Shown here: positions 19,030-31,043 of the stretch, piece after piece
Layout of the letters: the number at the start of each line of letters is the position of its first letter
Numbering within the stretch: position 1 is the stretch's first letter
NCBI GenBank assembly: GCA_039621445.1
Contig: CP154954.1
Location: forward strand, 19,392,642 to 19,456,641
Source: Euglena gracilis
Lineage: Eukaryota > Euglenida > Euglenophyceae > Euglenales
Length of the DNA: 64,000 nucleotides
Direction of reading: 5' to 3'
Notes under the pieces: model-generated
The model's input: the letters and a program-made list of their open reading frames with translations, nothing else
The model's database searches: none
Told to the model about the DNA's origin: nothing
Translations under genes and position numbers: made by a program

Positions 19030-19030
<1 letters not shown>
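18484..19030 (+). repeat. Dispersed 545-bp repeat, copy 1
   Basis: From CTACCTCTATGTCACCTCTA to TTTTACTTTGTACA this copy matches 47,819-48,361 closely, with small indels. Each copy begins at an AGAGGT/ACCTCT module. No TIR, LTR or coding potential is clear, so the class is unknown. Poly(A) is absent. Confidence 0.75.
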
Positions 19031-19066
<36 letters not shown>

Positions 19067-19188
19067 CGGCACAAAGCAAAAACACAAGCACTCAGCCAGG
19101 GCTGGGTGGAGGTAGAGGGATAGAGGTAGAGGTAGAGGTAGAGGTAGAAGTAGAGGGAGAGGTAGAGGTAGAGGTAGAGGTAGAGGTC
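19030..19188. repeat. CA microsatellite and AGAGGT microsatellite
   Basis: About 17 CA units (19,030-19,064) are followed by CAGCCAGGGCTGG and a run of AGAGGT units (19,107-19,188). Confidence 0.85.
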
Positions 19189-19199
19189 ACCTATACCTC

Positions 19200-20680
19200 G
19201 GGCGAGGGCTAGGGATACCCGTTGACTGGGGGCTCCCCATATCACATTAAAAACTGTCATTTCCCACGTTTGGATATTTCTGACGCTCCGGTGTTATATG
19301 GTGTGGTAGAGTTTGGCGTGACGCGTCGTTCGCTGTTCACCGTCATGCCATGCAGCTGCTCGTTTGATGATCCTACCGAGCAGTTTGCACGTCTCCGGAC
19401 CCAGGAGCTGGGGTATCTGGCTAGCCGTGGCTGGCTGGCTGGCAAAAAAAAGGAGGAGGTCTGGCCAGCCATGGCCAGCGATGGCTGGCTGGGGGGATTT
19501 AGAGGAGGAGGAGGTCTGGCTGGATTCAGTGTTGAGGATCTGAAAGAGGAGGAGGAGGTCTGGCTGGCCGCGATCTCCCTAACCTATAACCGGAGCGATG
19601 TCCCGCCTACGCTCCGCGAATGCCGCCAATGCCCCCGCGAATGCCACGCGTAGGGGTAGAAAAGCGCCCCATCCGCGCACGCCGGACGAAGCGAATGGCA
19701 CCGTTGGATCCGGGCTGAAATGCTGTACGTGCCTGGGTAGGGGCGAAATGGCTCCCGTCGCTCGGTGCCCGAGATAGGGTGTTCGGTCTCGCCCGCGTCT
19801 GCACCACATTCGCGAAGGCCCGTGCGTGAGCACGGGCTTTACGTGCTTGTCTATCTTATAAACGCCGGATAAACAGCCCCGTTGCGCGATTTGGAACCGT
19901 AGGCCACCAAAAGCGCCCAAACCCTCGGTGCCGGGTCCCGTGGAATGGTGCACTGGGTCCGCCGTGTGAACGGGTACCCCCCTGGTGTCGGCGAAATCGC
20001 ACCTCGCCGGGTATCCAGAGATCTCGGGTCCCCAACGGATGGCGAGATTCCTTATTTCGCAGTAAGCAGTCAGAACCAGCCCAAGCAACAGACCATGGGA
20101 ACAGGCGGGGTTGGTGCCCCCGAATGCCTGGCGTCGATGCGCATCAGGTGTGCTGTACCCAATTGTTCGATGCTGCTGAATGCGTGGGTGGTTGCTGTGT
20201 GCCCAAACGTTGCAGTTGAGTTTGGATAGCCAAAAGGTGCCCGGGAGGGACGGGTATGCATTCCGGTTGGTTTGGCCTGCCGGGAGTGCGTGGAGCAAAA
20301 GTTAGCATTTTCGTCCATGTGTGCGCACTGCCTGTGAATTCGCCTTTTGGAGATCACGTTTTTGGCTTTTTGCAGGCCCGTTCACCCAGTTAAACCACCC
20401 CTGTTTGGTCTTCCAGTTTCAACGGGTGAAAGAGATTGAGAGATTTCTTGCACAGTCAGGTTCCAGATTTTGGGCCCATTTGGTCATCCATGCTGGTGGT
20501 GAATGGTGAGGTAGAGTGACCTGTAGGGGTGAAGATGCCCAGTTTGTGAAAAGAATTAGAAGCAAGTGCAAGTGTGTTTAGAATCTGCAGAGAACAAGGA
20601 TTGCATTTGCACCTTTGGGTTGCATTTGTGCTGCATTTGTGCATTTGCGTGAATCCCACCTGCATTTTTTTTTCCAGGCT
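19200..20680. other. Unassigned DNA
   Basis: 19,430-19,570 has TGGCTGGC and GAGGAGGAGGTCTGGC repeats also seen at 31,850-31,960. The rest is fairly unique. A 239-codon frame on the minus strand (20,298-19,579) shows no domain and is compositionally odd. I see no gene I can support. Confidence 0.4.
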
Positions 20681-20683
20681 GTG

Positions 20684-20815
20684 CTGATCTTTCAAAGAAG
20701 CGAAGAAGCCATTGAATTCAGGTTTGCTTTCAGGTTGCAATTCAGGTTGCAATTATGTTCTGCAGGGTACCTGTGGTGATCATTCAAAGAAGCAAAGAAG
20801 CCATTGAACCCAGGT
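20684..20815. repeat. Tandem duplication of about 92 bp
   Basis: The segment TCAAAGAAGCGAAGAAGCC with its flanks recurs at 20,776 with three substitutions. It lies in front of an unassigned stretch up to 21,170. Confidence 0.6.
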
Positions 20816-21174
20816 TTGTTTGTTTTTTTTATTTCAGGTTTGCAACCTTTTGACCATCTTGAGATGTATCGTGAGCTTCAGCCCAGGACATGTTTGGGGG
20901 AAAGCCTCCAGGAAACCCCTGGGGGCTCCCACTTGGGGGGAGGGGTTCAGGGAACCGGGTTTGGCACTCCAGAACGTCGACATCAAGGAGCCCAGAGAGG
21001 AGAGCGCGCGCACGCCCCCGAATATGTTTTCTTTTTCCTTAATCACCTAGGGGAATTAGGGGTTATAAAACTTTTTTTTCTGTGCTTTTTTGGAAAAAAA
21101 AAGAATGAAGAAAGGATCATGGTTCAAGATTTCATGGGTGGGCTGCCCGAAAAAAAAATTGGTGGTAAATTTTG

Positions 21175-24100
21175 GCTTGACCCCCCCAGTTTTTTTTTTC
21201 AGAATTATGGTTGTAAGTTTTTGCTGCCCCCCCCCCCCGGGTTTTTTTTAGAATTATGGTTGGAAAATTTGGCCCCCCCCCTGGTTTTTTTTAGAATTTA
21301 TTTTAGAATTACGGTTAGAAATTTTTGGCAACCCCCCCAACCAACCCGGGTTTTTTTTACCCACTCTGGTTTTTTTTTGTTTAGAATTATGGTTGGAAAT
21401 TTTGGCTGCCCCCTGGGGTTTTTTTTTCCAGAATTTCGGTTGGAAATTTTGGCTGCCACCCCCCCTTTTTTTTACCCACCCTGGGTTTTTTTCAGAATCA
21501 CGGTTGTAAGTTTTGGCTGCCACCCCCCCCCATTTTTTTGGAATTTGGGTTAGAAATTTTGGCTGCCCCCCCCCCCCCGGGTTTTTTTTTACAGTTGGAA
21601 ATTTTGGCTGGAAATTTTGGCTGCCCCCCGGGTTTTTTTTTTACGGTTGGAAATTTTGGCTGCAATTTTTGCCTGGGACGTCGGTTCAGGCGGTTTTTTT
21701 CCCCTTAATTACGGCTGGGAATTTGGCTGCCAGCCCCCCCCCCGCGTTTTTTTCCAGAATCACGGTTGGAAATTTTGGCTGCCCCCCCCCCCCCCCCGGT
21801 TTTTTTACCCACCCTGGGTTTTTTTTAGAATTATGGTTGGAATTTTTGGCAGCCCCCCCCGGGTTTTTTTTCAGAATTACGGTTCGAAATTTTTGGCTAA
21901 CCCCCCCCCGGTTTTTTTCACCCACCCTGGGTTTTTTTTTAGAATAATGGTTGGAAATATTGGCTGCCCCCCCCCTGGGTTTTTTCAGAATCACGGTTGT
22001 AGGTTGAATTAAATCACGGTTGGAAGTTTTGGCTGCCCCCCCTGCTTTTTTTAGAATTACGGTTGGAAATTTTGGCTGCCCCCCCCCCCGGTTTTGTTTT
22101 AGAATTACGGTTGGAAATCCCCCCCTGCTGTTTTTAGAATTACGGTTGGAAATTTTGGTTGCCCCCACCCCGGTTTTTTTACGCACCCTGGGTTTTTTTC
22201 CCCCGGAATTACGGTAGGAAATTTTGGCTGCCCCCCCCCTTTTTTTAACCCACCCTGGGTTTGTTTCAGAATTACGTTTGGAAATTTTGGCTCCCACCCC
22301 CCCCCCCCGATTTTCTTTCAGCCACCCTGGGTTTTTTTAAGAATTATGGTTGGAAATTTTGGCTGCCCCCGTATTTTTTGCCCCTGGGTTTTTTTTAGAA
22401 TTACGGTCAAAAACTTTGGCTGCCCCACCCACGGGTTTTTTTTAGAATTATGGTTGGAAATTTTGGCTGCCCCCCCCCCCGTTTTTTGTGTCAAGAACTG
22501 TGTTTGGGCCAAGAGTTAGGGGGAGCCCAGGGGCGGGGACCGCGGCGCCGAAGGCGCCGTGGTCGCCCCTGGGCCCCCCTAAAACCTTGGCCCAAAACAC
22601 TGTTCTTGTTTGAAACCGTGTTTTGGGCAAAGATATAAGACTTTTAAAGTCTCGAAATCGGCCCAAACACGGTTTCTAGGAATTTTTTGCTGCCCCCCCC
22701 CCCGTTTTGTTTAACCCACCCTGGGTTTTTTTAGAATTATGGTTGGAAATTTTGGCTGCCCCCCGGGTTTTTTTTTTACGGTTGGAAATTTTGGCTGCAA
22801 TTTTTGCCTGGGACGTCGGTTCGGGCGGTTTTTTCCCCCTTAATTACGGCTGGGAATTTTGGCTGCCAGCCCCCCCCCCGCGTTTTTTTCCAGAATCACG
22901 GTTTTATATTTTGGCTGCCACCCCCCCCCCCCGGTTTTTTTACCCACCCTGGTTTTTTTTTTTAGAATTACGGTTGGAATTTTTGGCTCCCCCCCCCCCC
23001 CCGGGTTTTTTTTTTCAGAATTACGGTTTGAAATTTTTGGCTGACCCCCCCCCCGGTTTTTTGACCCACCCTGGGTTTTTTTTTAGAATAATGGTTGGAA
23101 ATATTGGCTGCCCCCCCCCGGGTTTTTTTTACACCCTGGATTTTTTTAAGAATTATGGCTGGAAATTTTGGCTGCCCCCGGATTTTTTGCCCCCTGGGTT
23201 TTTTTTAGAATTACGGTCAAAAACTTTGGCTGCCCCACCCACGGGTTTTTTTTAGAATTATGGTTGGAAATTTTGGCTGCCCCCCCTTTTTTTAGGAATT
23301 TTTTGCTGCCCCCCCCCCGTTTTGTTTAACCCACCCTGGGTTTTTTTAGAATTATGGTTGGAATTTTTGGCTGCCCCCCCTTGTTTTTTTTTTCAGTTTT
23401 AAAGTTGCAAATTTTGGCTACCCCACCCCCGGTTTTTTTACGCACCCTGGGTTTTTTTTCGGAATTACGGTTGGAAATTTTGGCTGCCACACCCCCTGGG
23501 TTTTTTAAAATTTATATCGAGAACTGTGTCCCAGACACCGGTTCGGGCGTGAAACCTGTGCCTGGGACGTCGGTTCGGGCGGTTTTTTTTCCCTTTATCT
23601 GCCACCCCCCCCCCGTTTTTTTCCAGAATCACGGTTGGAAATTTTGGCTGCCACCCCCCCGGTTTTTTTTTTAGAAGTGCGGTTGGAAATTTTGGCTGCC
23701 CCCCCCCGGTTTTTTTTACCCACCCTGGGTTTTTTTCTAGAATTATGGTTGGAAATTTTTGGCTGCCCCCCCCCGGTTTTGTTTTAGAATTACGGTTGGA
23801 ATTTTTGGCTGCCCCCCCCCTGGGTTTTTTTTTGAGTTACTGTTGGAAATTTTGGCTGCCATGCCCCCCCCCCGGTTTTTTTCTCCCCCCCTGGGTTTTT
23901 TTTAGAATGATGGTTGGAAATTTTGGTTTTTTCCGGAATTACGGTCGGAAATTTTGGCTGCCACCCCCCCCCCCTTTTTTAACCCTCCCTGGGTTTCTTT
24001 CAGAATTACGTTTGGAAATTTTGGCTGCCTCCCCCCCCCCCCGGGTTTTTTTGGCCACCCTGGGTTTTTTCAGAATTACGGTTGGAAATTTTGGCTGCCT

Positions 24101-24376
24101 CCCGTTTTTTTTTCCTTCGAGTTATGGTTGGAAATCTCAGCTGCCCCCCCCCCCCCCCTGGGTTTTTTTTCCCAACCCTGGGTTTTTTTTTTCGGAATTG
24201 CGGTTGGACATTTTTGCTGCCCCCCCCCCGTTTTTTTCCAGAATCACGGTTGGAAATTTTGGCTGCCCCCCCCGTTTTTTTCCAGAATCACGGTTGGAAA
24301 TTTTGGCTGCCACCCCCTCCCCGGTTTTTTTTAGGATTACGGTTGGAAATTTGGGCTGCCCCCCCCCGGTTTTTTT
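21175..24376. repeat. Homopolymer-rich minisatellite array
   Basis: About 60 units of 40-60 bp share the core GAATTACGGTTGGAAATTTT followed by GGCTGCC, a C-run and a T-run. Unit length varies because of the homopolymers. A higher-order block with TTGCCTGGGACGTCGGTTC recurs at 21,660, 22,800 and 23,560. The many open frames on both strands arise from the repeats and are not genes. Confidence 0.9.
22495..22690. repeat. Non-repeat island with long inverted repeat
   Basis: An island inside the minisatellite forms a hairpin centred at about 22,542. GGGCCAAG and AGCCCAGGGGCGGGGACC fold back through GGCGCCGAAGGCGCC to GGTCGCCCCTGGGC and CTTGGCCC. A shorter relative is at 59,945-60,010. Confidence 0.65.
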
Positions 24377-24380
24377 ATAC

Positions 24381-24484
24381 AAAAATCGACCGACACTAAC
24401 AGATTCAGCAGGGGCGCCGGGCGCGAGCGAGCGAAGCGAGCCGCCCGGCGCCCCTGCTGAATCTGTTAGTGTCGGTCGATTTTT
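24381..24484. repeat. 104-nt hairpin with perfect 43-bp arms
   Basis: The arms AAAAATCGACCGACACTAAC...GGCGCCGGGCG pair perfectly over 43 bp. The loop is 18 nt (CGAGCGAGCGAAGCGAGC). The second unit (25,658-25,761) and third unit (26,934-27,037) carry the same hairpin with two or three substitutions. Confidence 0.9.
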
Positions 24485-24582
24485 CTAAAACCTATTTTGT
24501 CTGGGCCCGACGCCTGTCTTGATATTCATTCGACCGAACCGCCTGGACGGAAATATGGTCAAAAAAGGGGTTTTTAGCCCAT

Positions 24583-24747
24583 TAACGGGCGCCTGAATGG
24601 AAATCGACTGACATAAACGGCGCCTGAATGGAAATCGACTTACATAAACGGGCGCCTGAATGGAAATCGACTGACATAAACGGGCGCCTGAATGGAAATC
24701 GACTGACATAAACAGGCGCCTGAATGGAAATCGACTGACATAAACGG
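24583..24747. repeat. 32-bp direct repeats
   Basis: Five to six abutting copies of a 32-bp unit (GGCGCCTGAATGGAAATCGA plus CTGACATAAACG). Similar blocks lie at 25,430-25,583, 25,860-26,023, 26,705-26,858 and 27,137-27,299. There are no spacers, so these are minisatellites. Confidence 0.85.
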
Positions 24748-24931
24748 ATTCCGATGTCTTGGAAATCGACCGACCTTTTGTTTCCTTTTTTGAATGCCTT
24801 TTTGTTCCGTTTTTGGACATTGTAAGTTTCAGCCTGAAATACGTTAATGTCCACCAACCTTTTGTCTCTCTTTTTTCGGAATGCTTTTTCTTCCATTTTG
24901 AAAGAAACAATCTCTATATCAAGAACTGTGT

Positions 24932-25027
24932 CTCAAACGCAGACTCTGACCTGAGTCTGCGTTTCGAAACACAGAAACAGATTCAGCTCAGCGTTTCGGA
25001 ACACAGACTCAGGTCAGAGTCTGCGTT
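24932..25027. repeat. Imperfect inverted repeat with AGACTCTGACCTGAGTCTGC arms
   Basis: About 38-bp arms around ACACAGAAACAGATTCAGC pair with a few mismatches. Each arm also contains the inner palindrome CAGACTC...GAGTCTG. The same structure is in the other two satellite units. Confidence 0.75.
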
Positions 25028-27616
25028 TTTTTAGAAACAGAGATTTCGACCAAAGCCATGTTGCTGGGAACACAGCCTTGCAATAGAATAGAATTGCAAT
25101 ACAGAGCCCAGAAAATAGGTTTAACATTGCCAAATCACTCCTCACCCGAAAGCTTTTCTTTCAGATGACCAGTGATGACAACTGGTTCAGGGCAAATTTA
25201 CCGAATGCTTTTTCTGAAGTTCCAGAAAATGATAATCTTCAGTTCCGGCCTTCCATCTGTTCCATCCAAAGTTCAGCCAGCTGTGATCACCTGACCACAA
25301 AATTTGGTTTTTGTCTGGTCCACAACGCCTCCACAACCCCATAGGACCAAAAATGTCGAAAAAAACGTAAATCCAAAATTTCCAAAACGTCACCAAAAAT
25401 TCCCAATCTGACCAGCAACAGATTTCAATGGAATGGAAGTCGACCGACATAAACGGGCGCCTGAATGGAAATCGACCGACATAAACGGGCGCCTGAATGG
25501 AAATCGACCGACATAAACAGGCGCCTGAATGGAAATCGACTGACATAAACGGGCGCCTGAATGGAAATCGACTGACATAAACAATTTCAGCCTGAAATCC
25601 GTTAATGTCAGTAGAATTTCAAGACAGGCGTCGGGCCCAGAAAATAGGTTTTTATACAAAAATCGACCGACACTAACAGATTCAGTAGGGGCGCCGGGCG
25701 CGAGCGAGCGAAGCGAGCTGCCCGGCGCCCGTGCTGAATCTGTTAGTGTCGGTCGATTTTTCTAAAACCTATTTTGTCTGGGCCCGACGCCTGTCTTGAT
25801 ATTCATTCGACCGAACCGCCTGGACGGAAATATGGTCAAAAAAGGGGTTTTTAGCCCATTAACGGGCGCCTGAATGGAAATCGACTGACATAAACGGCGC
25901 CTGAATGGAAATCGACTTACATAAACGGGCGCCTGAATGGAAATCGACTGACATAAACGGGCGCCTGAATGGAAATCGACTGACATAAACAGGCGCCTGA
26001 ATGGAAATCGACTGACATAAACGGATTCCGATGTCTTGGAAATCGACCGACCTTTTGTTTCCTTTTTTGAATGCCTTTTTGTTCCGTTTTTGGACATTGT
26101 AAGTTTCAGCCTGAAATACGTTAATGTCCACCAACTTTTTGTCTCTCTTTTTTCGGAATGCTTTTTCTTCCATTTTGAAAGAAACAATCTCTATATCAAG
26201 AACCGTGTCTCAAACGCAGACTCTGACCTGAGTCTGCGTTTCGAAACACAGAAACAGATTCAGCTCAGCGTTTCGGAACACAGACTCAGGTCAGAGTCTG
26301 CGTTTTTTTAGAAACACAGATTTCGACCAAAGCCATGTTGCTGGGAACACAGCCTTGCAATAGAATAGAATTGCAATACAGAGCCCAGAAAATAGGTTTA
26401 ACATTGCCAAATCACTCCTCACCCGAAAGCTTTTCTTTCAGATGCCAGTGATGACAACTGGTTCAGGGCAAATTTGCCGAATGCTTTTTCTGAAGTTCCA
26501 GAAAATGATAATCTTCAGTTCCGGCCTTCCGTCTGTTCCATCCAAAGTTCAGCCAGCTGTGATCACCTGACCACAAAATTTGGTTTTTGTCTGGTCCACA
26601 ACGCCTCCACAACCCCATAGGACCAAAAATGTCGAAAAAAACGTAAATCCAAAATTTCCAAAACGTCACCCAAAATTCCCAATCTGACCAGCAACAGATT
26701 TCAATGGAATGGAAATCGACCGACATAAACGGGCGCCTGAATGGAAATCGACCGACATAAACGGGCGCCTGAATGGAAATCGACCGACATAAACAGGCGC
26801 CTGAATGGAAATCGACTGACATAAACGGGCGCCTGAATGGAAATCGACTGACATAAACAATTTCAGCCTGAAATCCGTTAATGTCAGTAGAATTTCAAGA
26901 CAGGCGTCGGGCCCAGAAAATAGGTTTTTATACAAAAATCGACCGACACTAACAGATTCAGCAGGGGCGCTGGGCGCGAGCGAGCGAAGCGAGCCGCCCG
27001 GCGCCCCTGCTGAATCTGTTAGTGTCGGTCGATTTTTCTAAAACCTATTTTGTCTGGGCCCGACGCCTGTCTTGATATTCATTCGACCGAACCGCCTGGA
27101 CGGAAATATGGTCAAAAAAGGGGTTTTTAGCCCATTAACGGGCGCCTGAATGGAAATCGACTGACATAAACGGCGCCTGAATGGAAATTGACTTACATAA
27201 ACGGGCGCCTGAATGGAAATCGACTGACATAAACGGGCGCCTGAATGGAAATCGACTGACATAAACTGGCGCCTGAATGGAAATCGACTGACATAAACGG
27301 ATTCCGATGTCTTGGAAATCGACCGACCTTTTGTTTCCTTTTTTGAATGCCTTTTTGTTCCGTTTTTGGACATTGTAAGTTTCAGCCTGAAATACGTTAA
27401 TGTCCACCAACCTTTTGTCTCTCTTTTTTCGGAATGCTTTTTCTTCCATTTTGAAAGAAACAATCTCTATATCAAGAACTGTGTCTCAAACGCAGACTCT
27501 GACCTCAGTCTGCGTTTCGAAACACAGAAACAGATTCAGCTCAGCGTTTCGGAACACAGACTCAGGTCAGAGTCTGCGTTTTTTTAGAAACACAGATTTC
27601 GACCAAAGCCATGTTG

Positions 27617-27880
27617 CAGGAGCAAACGTTTTCACTCGGTTTGGTGGTCATGAACATTTTTATTTTTGCATGCAAAAAATCAGACAAATTTTTTTGCCGA
27701 ATACGTCACGTTGCACTCTTGGTGCTTTACTGAAAGGCGTCAGGCACACCAACGGCCCACGACGGGAAGCACAAAAACCTTTTTTCGCCGGCGAGCAATG
27801 CATGGCCTCAAATGGGCAAAGTGTGGAGCCCAAGGTGACAAGTACGGGGAAGTGATTTTGTAAGGACTTCAAACGGGTTA
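27617..27880. other. Boundary segment between satellites
   Basis: Unique sequence, including AAACCTTTTTTCGCCGGCGA, that is inverted relative to 28,500-28,530 and forms one arm of a foldback (27,785-28,530). No gene is supported. Confidence 0.4.
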
Positions 27881-30060
27881 GGTAAGCACCTTGCGCGGGT
27901 TGGGTGAAGACATTTTCTGTGCTAGGCGACTATGCTGCACGAGCTACGTGAGCAGGTTTTAGTGGTTAGGTAAGTCTGGGTGTCGAAAGCACGTCGGGTT
28001 GTGCTTCGCCCTCGGCGTCCCTTCCCCCCCGGTTTGCTTACCTCGAGGGAGTGCGAGTGTTGGGTGACGTGTTACGTGAGCATGTTGGGGCTACGGAAGC
28101 ACGCTTCAAGGTTTTCGTAAGCACGTGGCATGGCTTTGGTAAGTACGTTTCACGGGTAGACAAGCGCGTTGCGTGGGAAGTGAAAGCACGTTTCGTGGGG
28201 TAGGTATGCACGTTTCACGGGCTAGGTATGCAAGTTGCGCGTGTTAGGTGAGCACACTTTGCGGGTTAAGGTACGCACGTTCCACGGGCTAGGTATACTT
28301 GCTTTGCATGCTTCAAGACGTCATCTGGCGAGACCCAAAAGCACAAAAAGGATGTATGCACGTGAAGGCGCCTCTTTGGACTTGGGCGTGGGCACTTCAT
28401 GGACGTTAAGCATGTGACGATGTTTGGAAGGCTACTCGTACTCCCTCGAGTGAAAACGACAAGGGAGGAAGGGACACCGAGGGCGAAGCACAAAGACCTT
28501 GTGAGGCCATGCCTTGCTCGCCGGCGGTGTTGTGCGGTTATTGCGCATTGGGTTAGGACTGACCATTCGGGCTCCGCACTGCGAGATGGGACCATGAGCA
28601 CGTGGTAGGTTTGCACTATGGATGGGTTATGCAAGCACGTAGGCAAGCACGTGTTAGTTTTGCACGTTGAAGTGTTTTTGCAAGCACGTGACCCGGGTTT
28701 GGTGAGCACGTTGCACGGGTTAGGTAAGCACGTTGCATGGGTTAGGTAAGCATGTTACACGGGTTTGGTAAGCACGTTGCACGGGTTAGGTAAGTATGTT
28801 GCATGGGTCAGGTAAGCACGCGTCACAGGGGTGAGGTAAGTACGTGACACGGGTTAGGTAAGCACGTGGCACGGGTTTGGTGAGCACGTTGCACGGATTA
28901 AGATATTCACATTGTACGGGTTTGATAAACACGTTGCACGAGTTGGGTGAGAGCGTTGTAAGGTAAGGTAAGGTAAGGTAAGGTAAGGTAAGGTTGTTAG
29001 GTAAGCACTTTTCACGGATTAAGATATGCACATTGTACGGGTTAGGGGGTTAGGTAAGCACGTTGTACGGGTTCGGTAAGCACATTGCACAGCTTATATA
29101 AGGTTTGTAAGCACATTGCAAAGGTTAGGTAAGCACATTGCTCGGGTCAGGTATGCACATTGCACGGGTTTGATAGATTGCACGTTGCACGGGTACGCAA
29201 GCACGTTGCACAAGTTATGTGAGCACGTTGTTTGGGTAACATCAGCAGGGGTCAGGTGAACACATTGGACATTGCACGGGTTACGTAAACACGTTGCGTA
29301 CGTTGCGTATGTAAAGACGTACGGGATCGGTAAGCATTTTGGAGCGGTCAGATGAACACGTTGCATGGGTTAAGATAGTGAGCACGGGTCATGTGAGCAC
29401 ATTGCACGGGTTGGTAAGCACGTTGCACGGGTTAGTGGGCACGTTGCATGGGTTAGTAAAGCACGTTGCGCGGGTTTGGAAGGGGTTTGATAAGCACGTT
29501 GCACAGGCCAGGTAAAGACGTTTTTGTGGGTTAGAGAACATCGGGTCAGGTGAGCACGTTGCACAGGTTAGAGACGTTTTTTAAGTTAGGTGAATTCGTG
29601 GCACGGGTTGCGTCAGCAAATTTCCGGGGTTAGGTAAGAACTTTGAATGGGTTAGGTAAGCAGGTTGTACGTGATAGGTAAAGGACATTGCACGGGTTAG
29701 GTTAGGACGTTGCACGAGTTAGGTAAGGACGTTGCACGGGTTGGGTATGCACGTCGTACAGGATCGGTAAGCATGTTGTAACGGTTAGCTGAGCACGTTG
29801 CACGTGTTAAGTTAGCGAGTTGCACGGGTTATGTGACGACGTTGCGCAGGTTAGGTAAGCACGTTGCACGGGTCAGGTGGGCACGTTGTATGCGTTGGGT
29901 AAGCACGTTGCATGGTTTCGGTAAGCACGTCGCACGGGTTTGGAAGCACGTTGCACAAGTTTGGTAAGCACGTTGCATGGGTTAGGTAAAGAAGTTGCAC
30001 GGGTTTGGTAAACATGGGTTAGGTGAGTGCTTTACACGGGTTAGGTGAGCACTTTTTGCT
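27880..30060. repeat. 22-bp minisatellite GGTTAGGTAAGCACGTTGCACG
   Basis: Roughly 70-80 degenerate copies of a unit built on GTAAGCACGTTGCACGGGTTAG. The unit contains GGGTTAG, like a telomere repeat with an added GTAAGCACGTTGCAC. An AGGTA pentamer run (28,960-28,995) lies inside. The array is interrupted at 28,290-28,620 by unrelated sequence. Confidence 0.85.
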
Positions 30061-30490
30061 TTTCTTTTTGGTGAGCACATTTTGGGCACCGCTGCCCGTG
30101 CGTCAGCACGGGCCGGGCACCGCTTGTGGGAACTAGCTGAAAAAAAGCCCCGCGATCCGGGCAAGTCCTGATTCAGGGTGTTTTCTGCACAACTTCACAT
30201 TTTCATTGCAGGCCAAAAAATGTCAGACCTTCAGTACAAAGTCATTTGACCTGGGCAAAGGCGTTGTTGGAGATGATGATATGGTGCTGAGTACACTTGT
30301 GCTGTGCACAGGTGGCTTGAGGTGCAATGAACTTGGAAAATTGGAAGGAGTTTACTGGAGACTAATCTGGACAAAGTGCTACATTATGTTGGGAATGATT
30401 CCTGTTGCTGTGCCTAAAAAGTCGAAGGTTTTTGCCTTTCCATTTTTTTTGTAATGTCATTGTATTCTGGTTTACTTTTCAATGGTTCGA
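30060..30490. other. Unassigned DNA between two minisatellites
   Basis: Fairly unique. GCCCGTGCGTCAGCACGGGC (30,093-30,112) is a perfect hairpin; a related GCCCGTGCGTGAGCACGGGC is at 19,820. An open stretch near 30,240-30,410 (DLGKGVVGDDDMVLSTLVLC on the plus strand) could be an exon remnant, but there is no second line of support. Confidence 0.4.
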
Positions 30491-30810
30491 TTCACTTCTT
30501 GTGGACATTTTTGGGCCAGATGTGCTGGCCAGTTTTGTGCCAAATGTGTTCGTCAGTTTTGGGCCACAGGTCATGGCCAGTTTTGGGCCAGGTGTGCTGG
30601 CCAGTTTTGGGCCAGATTTGATGCCCAGTTTTGGGCCAGATGTGGTGGCCAGTTTTGGGCCAAAGGTCGTGGCCAGTTTTGGGCCACAGGCTGTGGCCAG
30701 TTTTGGGCGACAGGTCATGGCCAGATTTTGGTGGCCAGTTTTGGGCCAGATGTGGTGGCCAGTTTTTGGCCAAAGGTCGTGGGCAATTTTGGGCCACTTC
30801 TCTCAGGAAG
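30490..30810. repeat. 24-bp minisatellite
   Basis: About 13 copies of GGCCAGTTTTGGGCCAGATG plus TGGT. The unit is a multiple of three, so all three frames on both strands stay open for over 300 bp (ASFGPDVV-type octapeptides). I see no start context or flanking domain that would make it a gene. Confidence 0.85.
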
Positions 30811-31043
30811 GAGTTGTTTGGGTGCGGTTCATTGGAAAGGGGGGGCACAAAAGCGTTTTGTTTGCGTTTTTTTTTGGCAAATTATTTGTGTTGTTTGGGG
30901 GGCTTTTCTGTGCTACTTGGTTGTTTTTTTCTCTGCCCCCCCTCCGTCTTCCGGCGGAGTCATTTAGTACGGCCGTAAAACTCGGGGCTCAAATTTGTCT
31001 CCACCCAGAAAATGGTGAAAATCCTGTGGTGGGTGGGTGGGTG

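Larger units (their letters stand above)
24381..27616. repeat. Tandem satellite, 1,276-bp unit, about 2.5 copies
   Basis: The units start at 24,381, 25,658 and 26,934, with very high identity. The third copy stops at about 27,616, where it diverges. Each unit holds a 104-nt hairpin, two blocks of 32-bp repeats and a further inverted repeat. No coding gene is evident; the open frames with MSVDFHSGA peptides are translations of the 32-bp repeat. Confidence 0.92.

Noticed and set aside
19579-20298. 239-codon minus-strand frame
   Set aside because: No domain, no repeated support, and odd composition; probably a chance frame in G/C-rich DNA.
21254-24382. Many long open frames on both strands
   Set aside because: They follow the minisatellite unit and consist of repeated GNFGCPPP- or FPTVILKK-type peptides. 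No start context or domain.
24583-24747. 32-bp direct repeats resembling a CRISPR array
   Set aside because: The units abut with no spacers, and the genome is eukaryotic.
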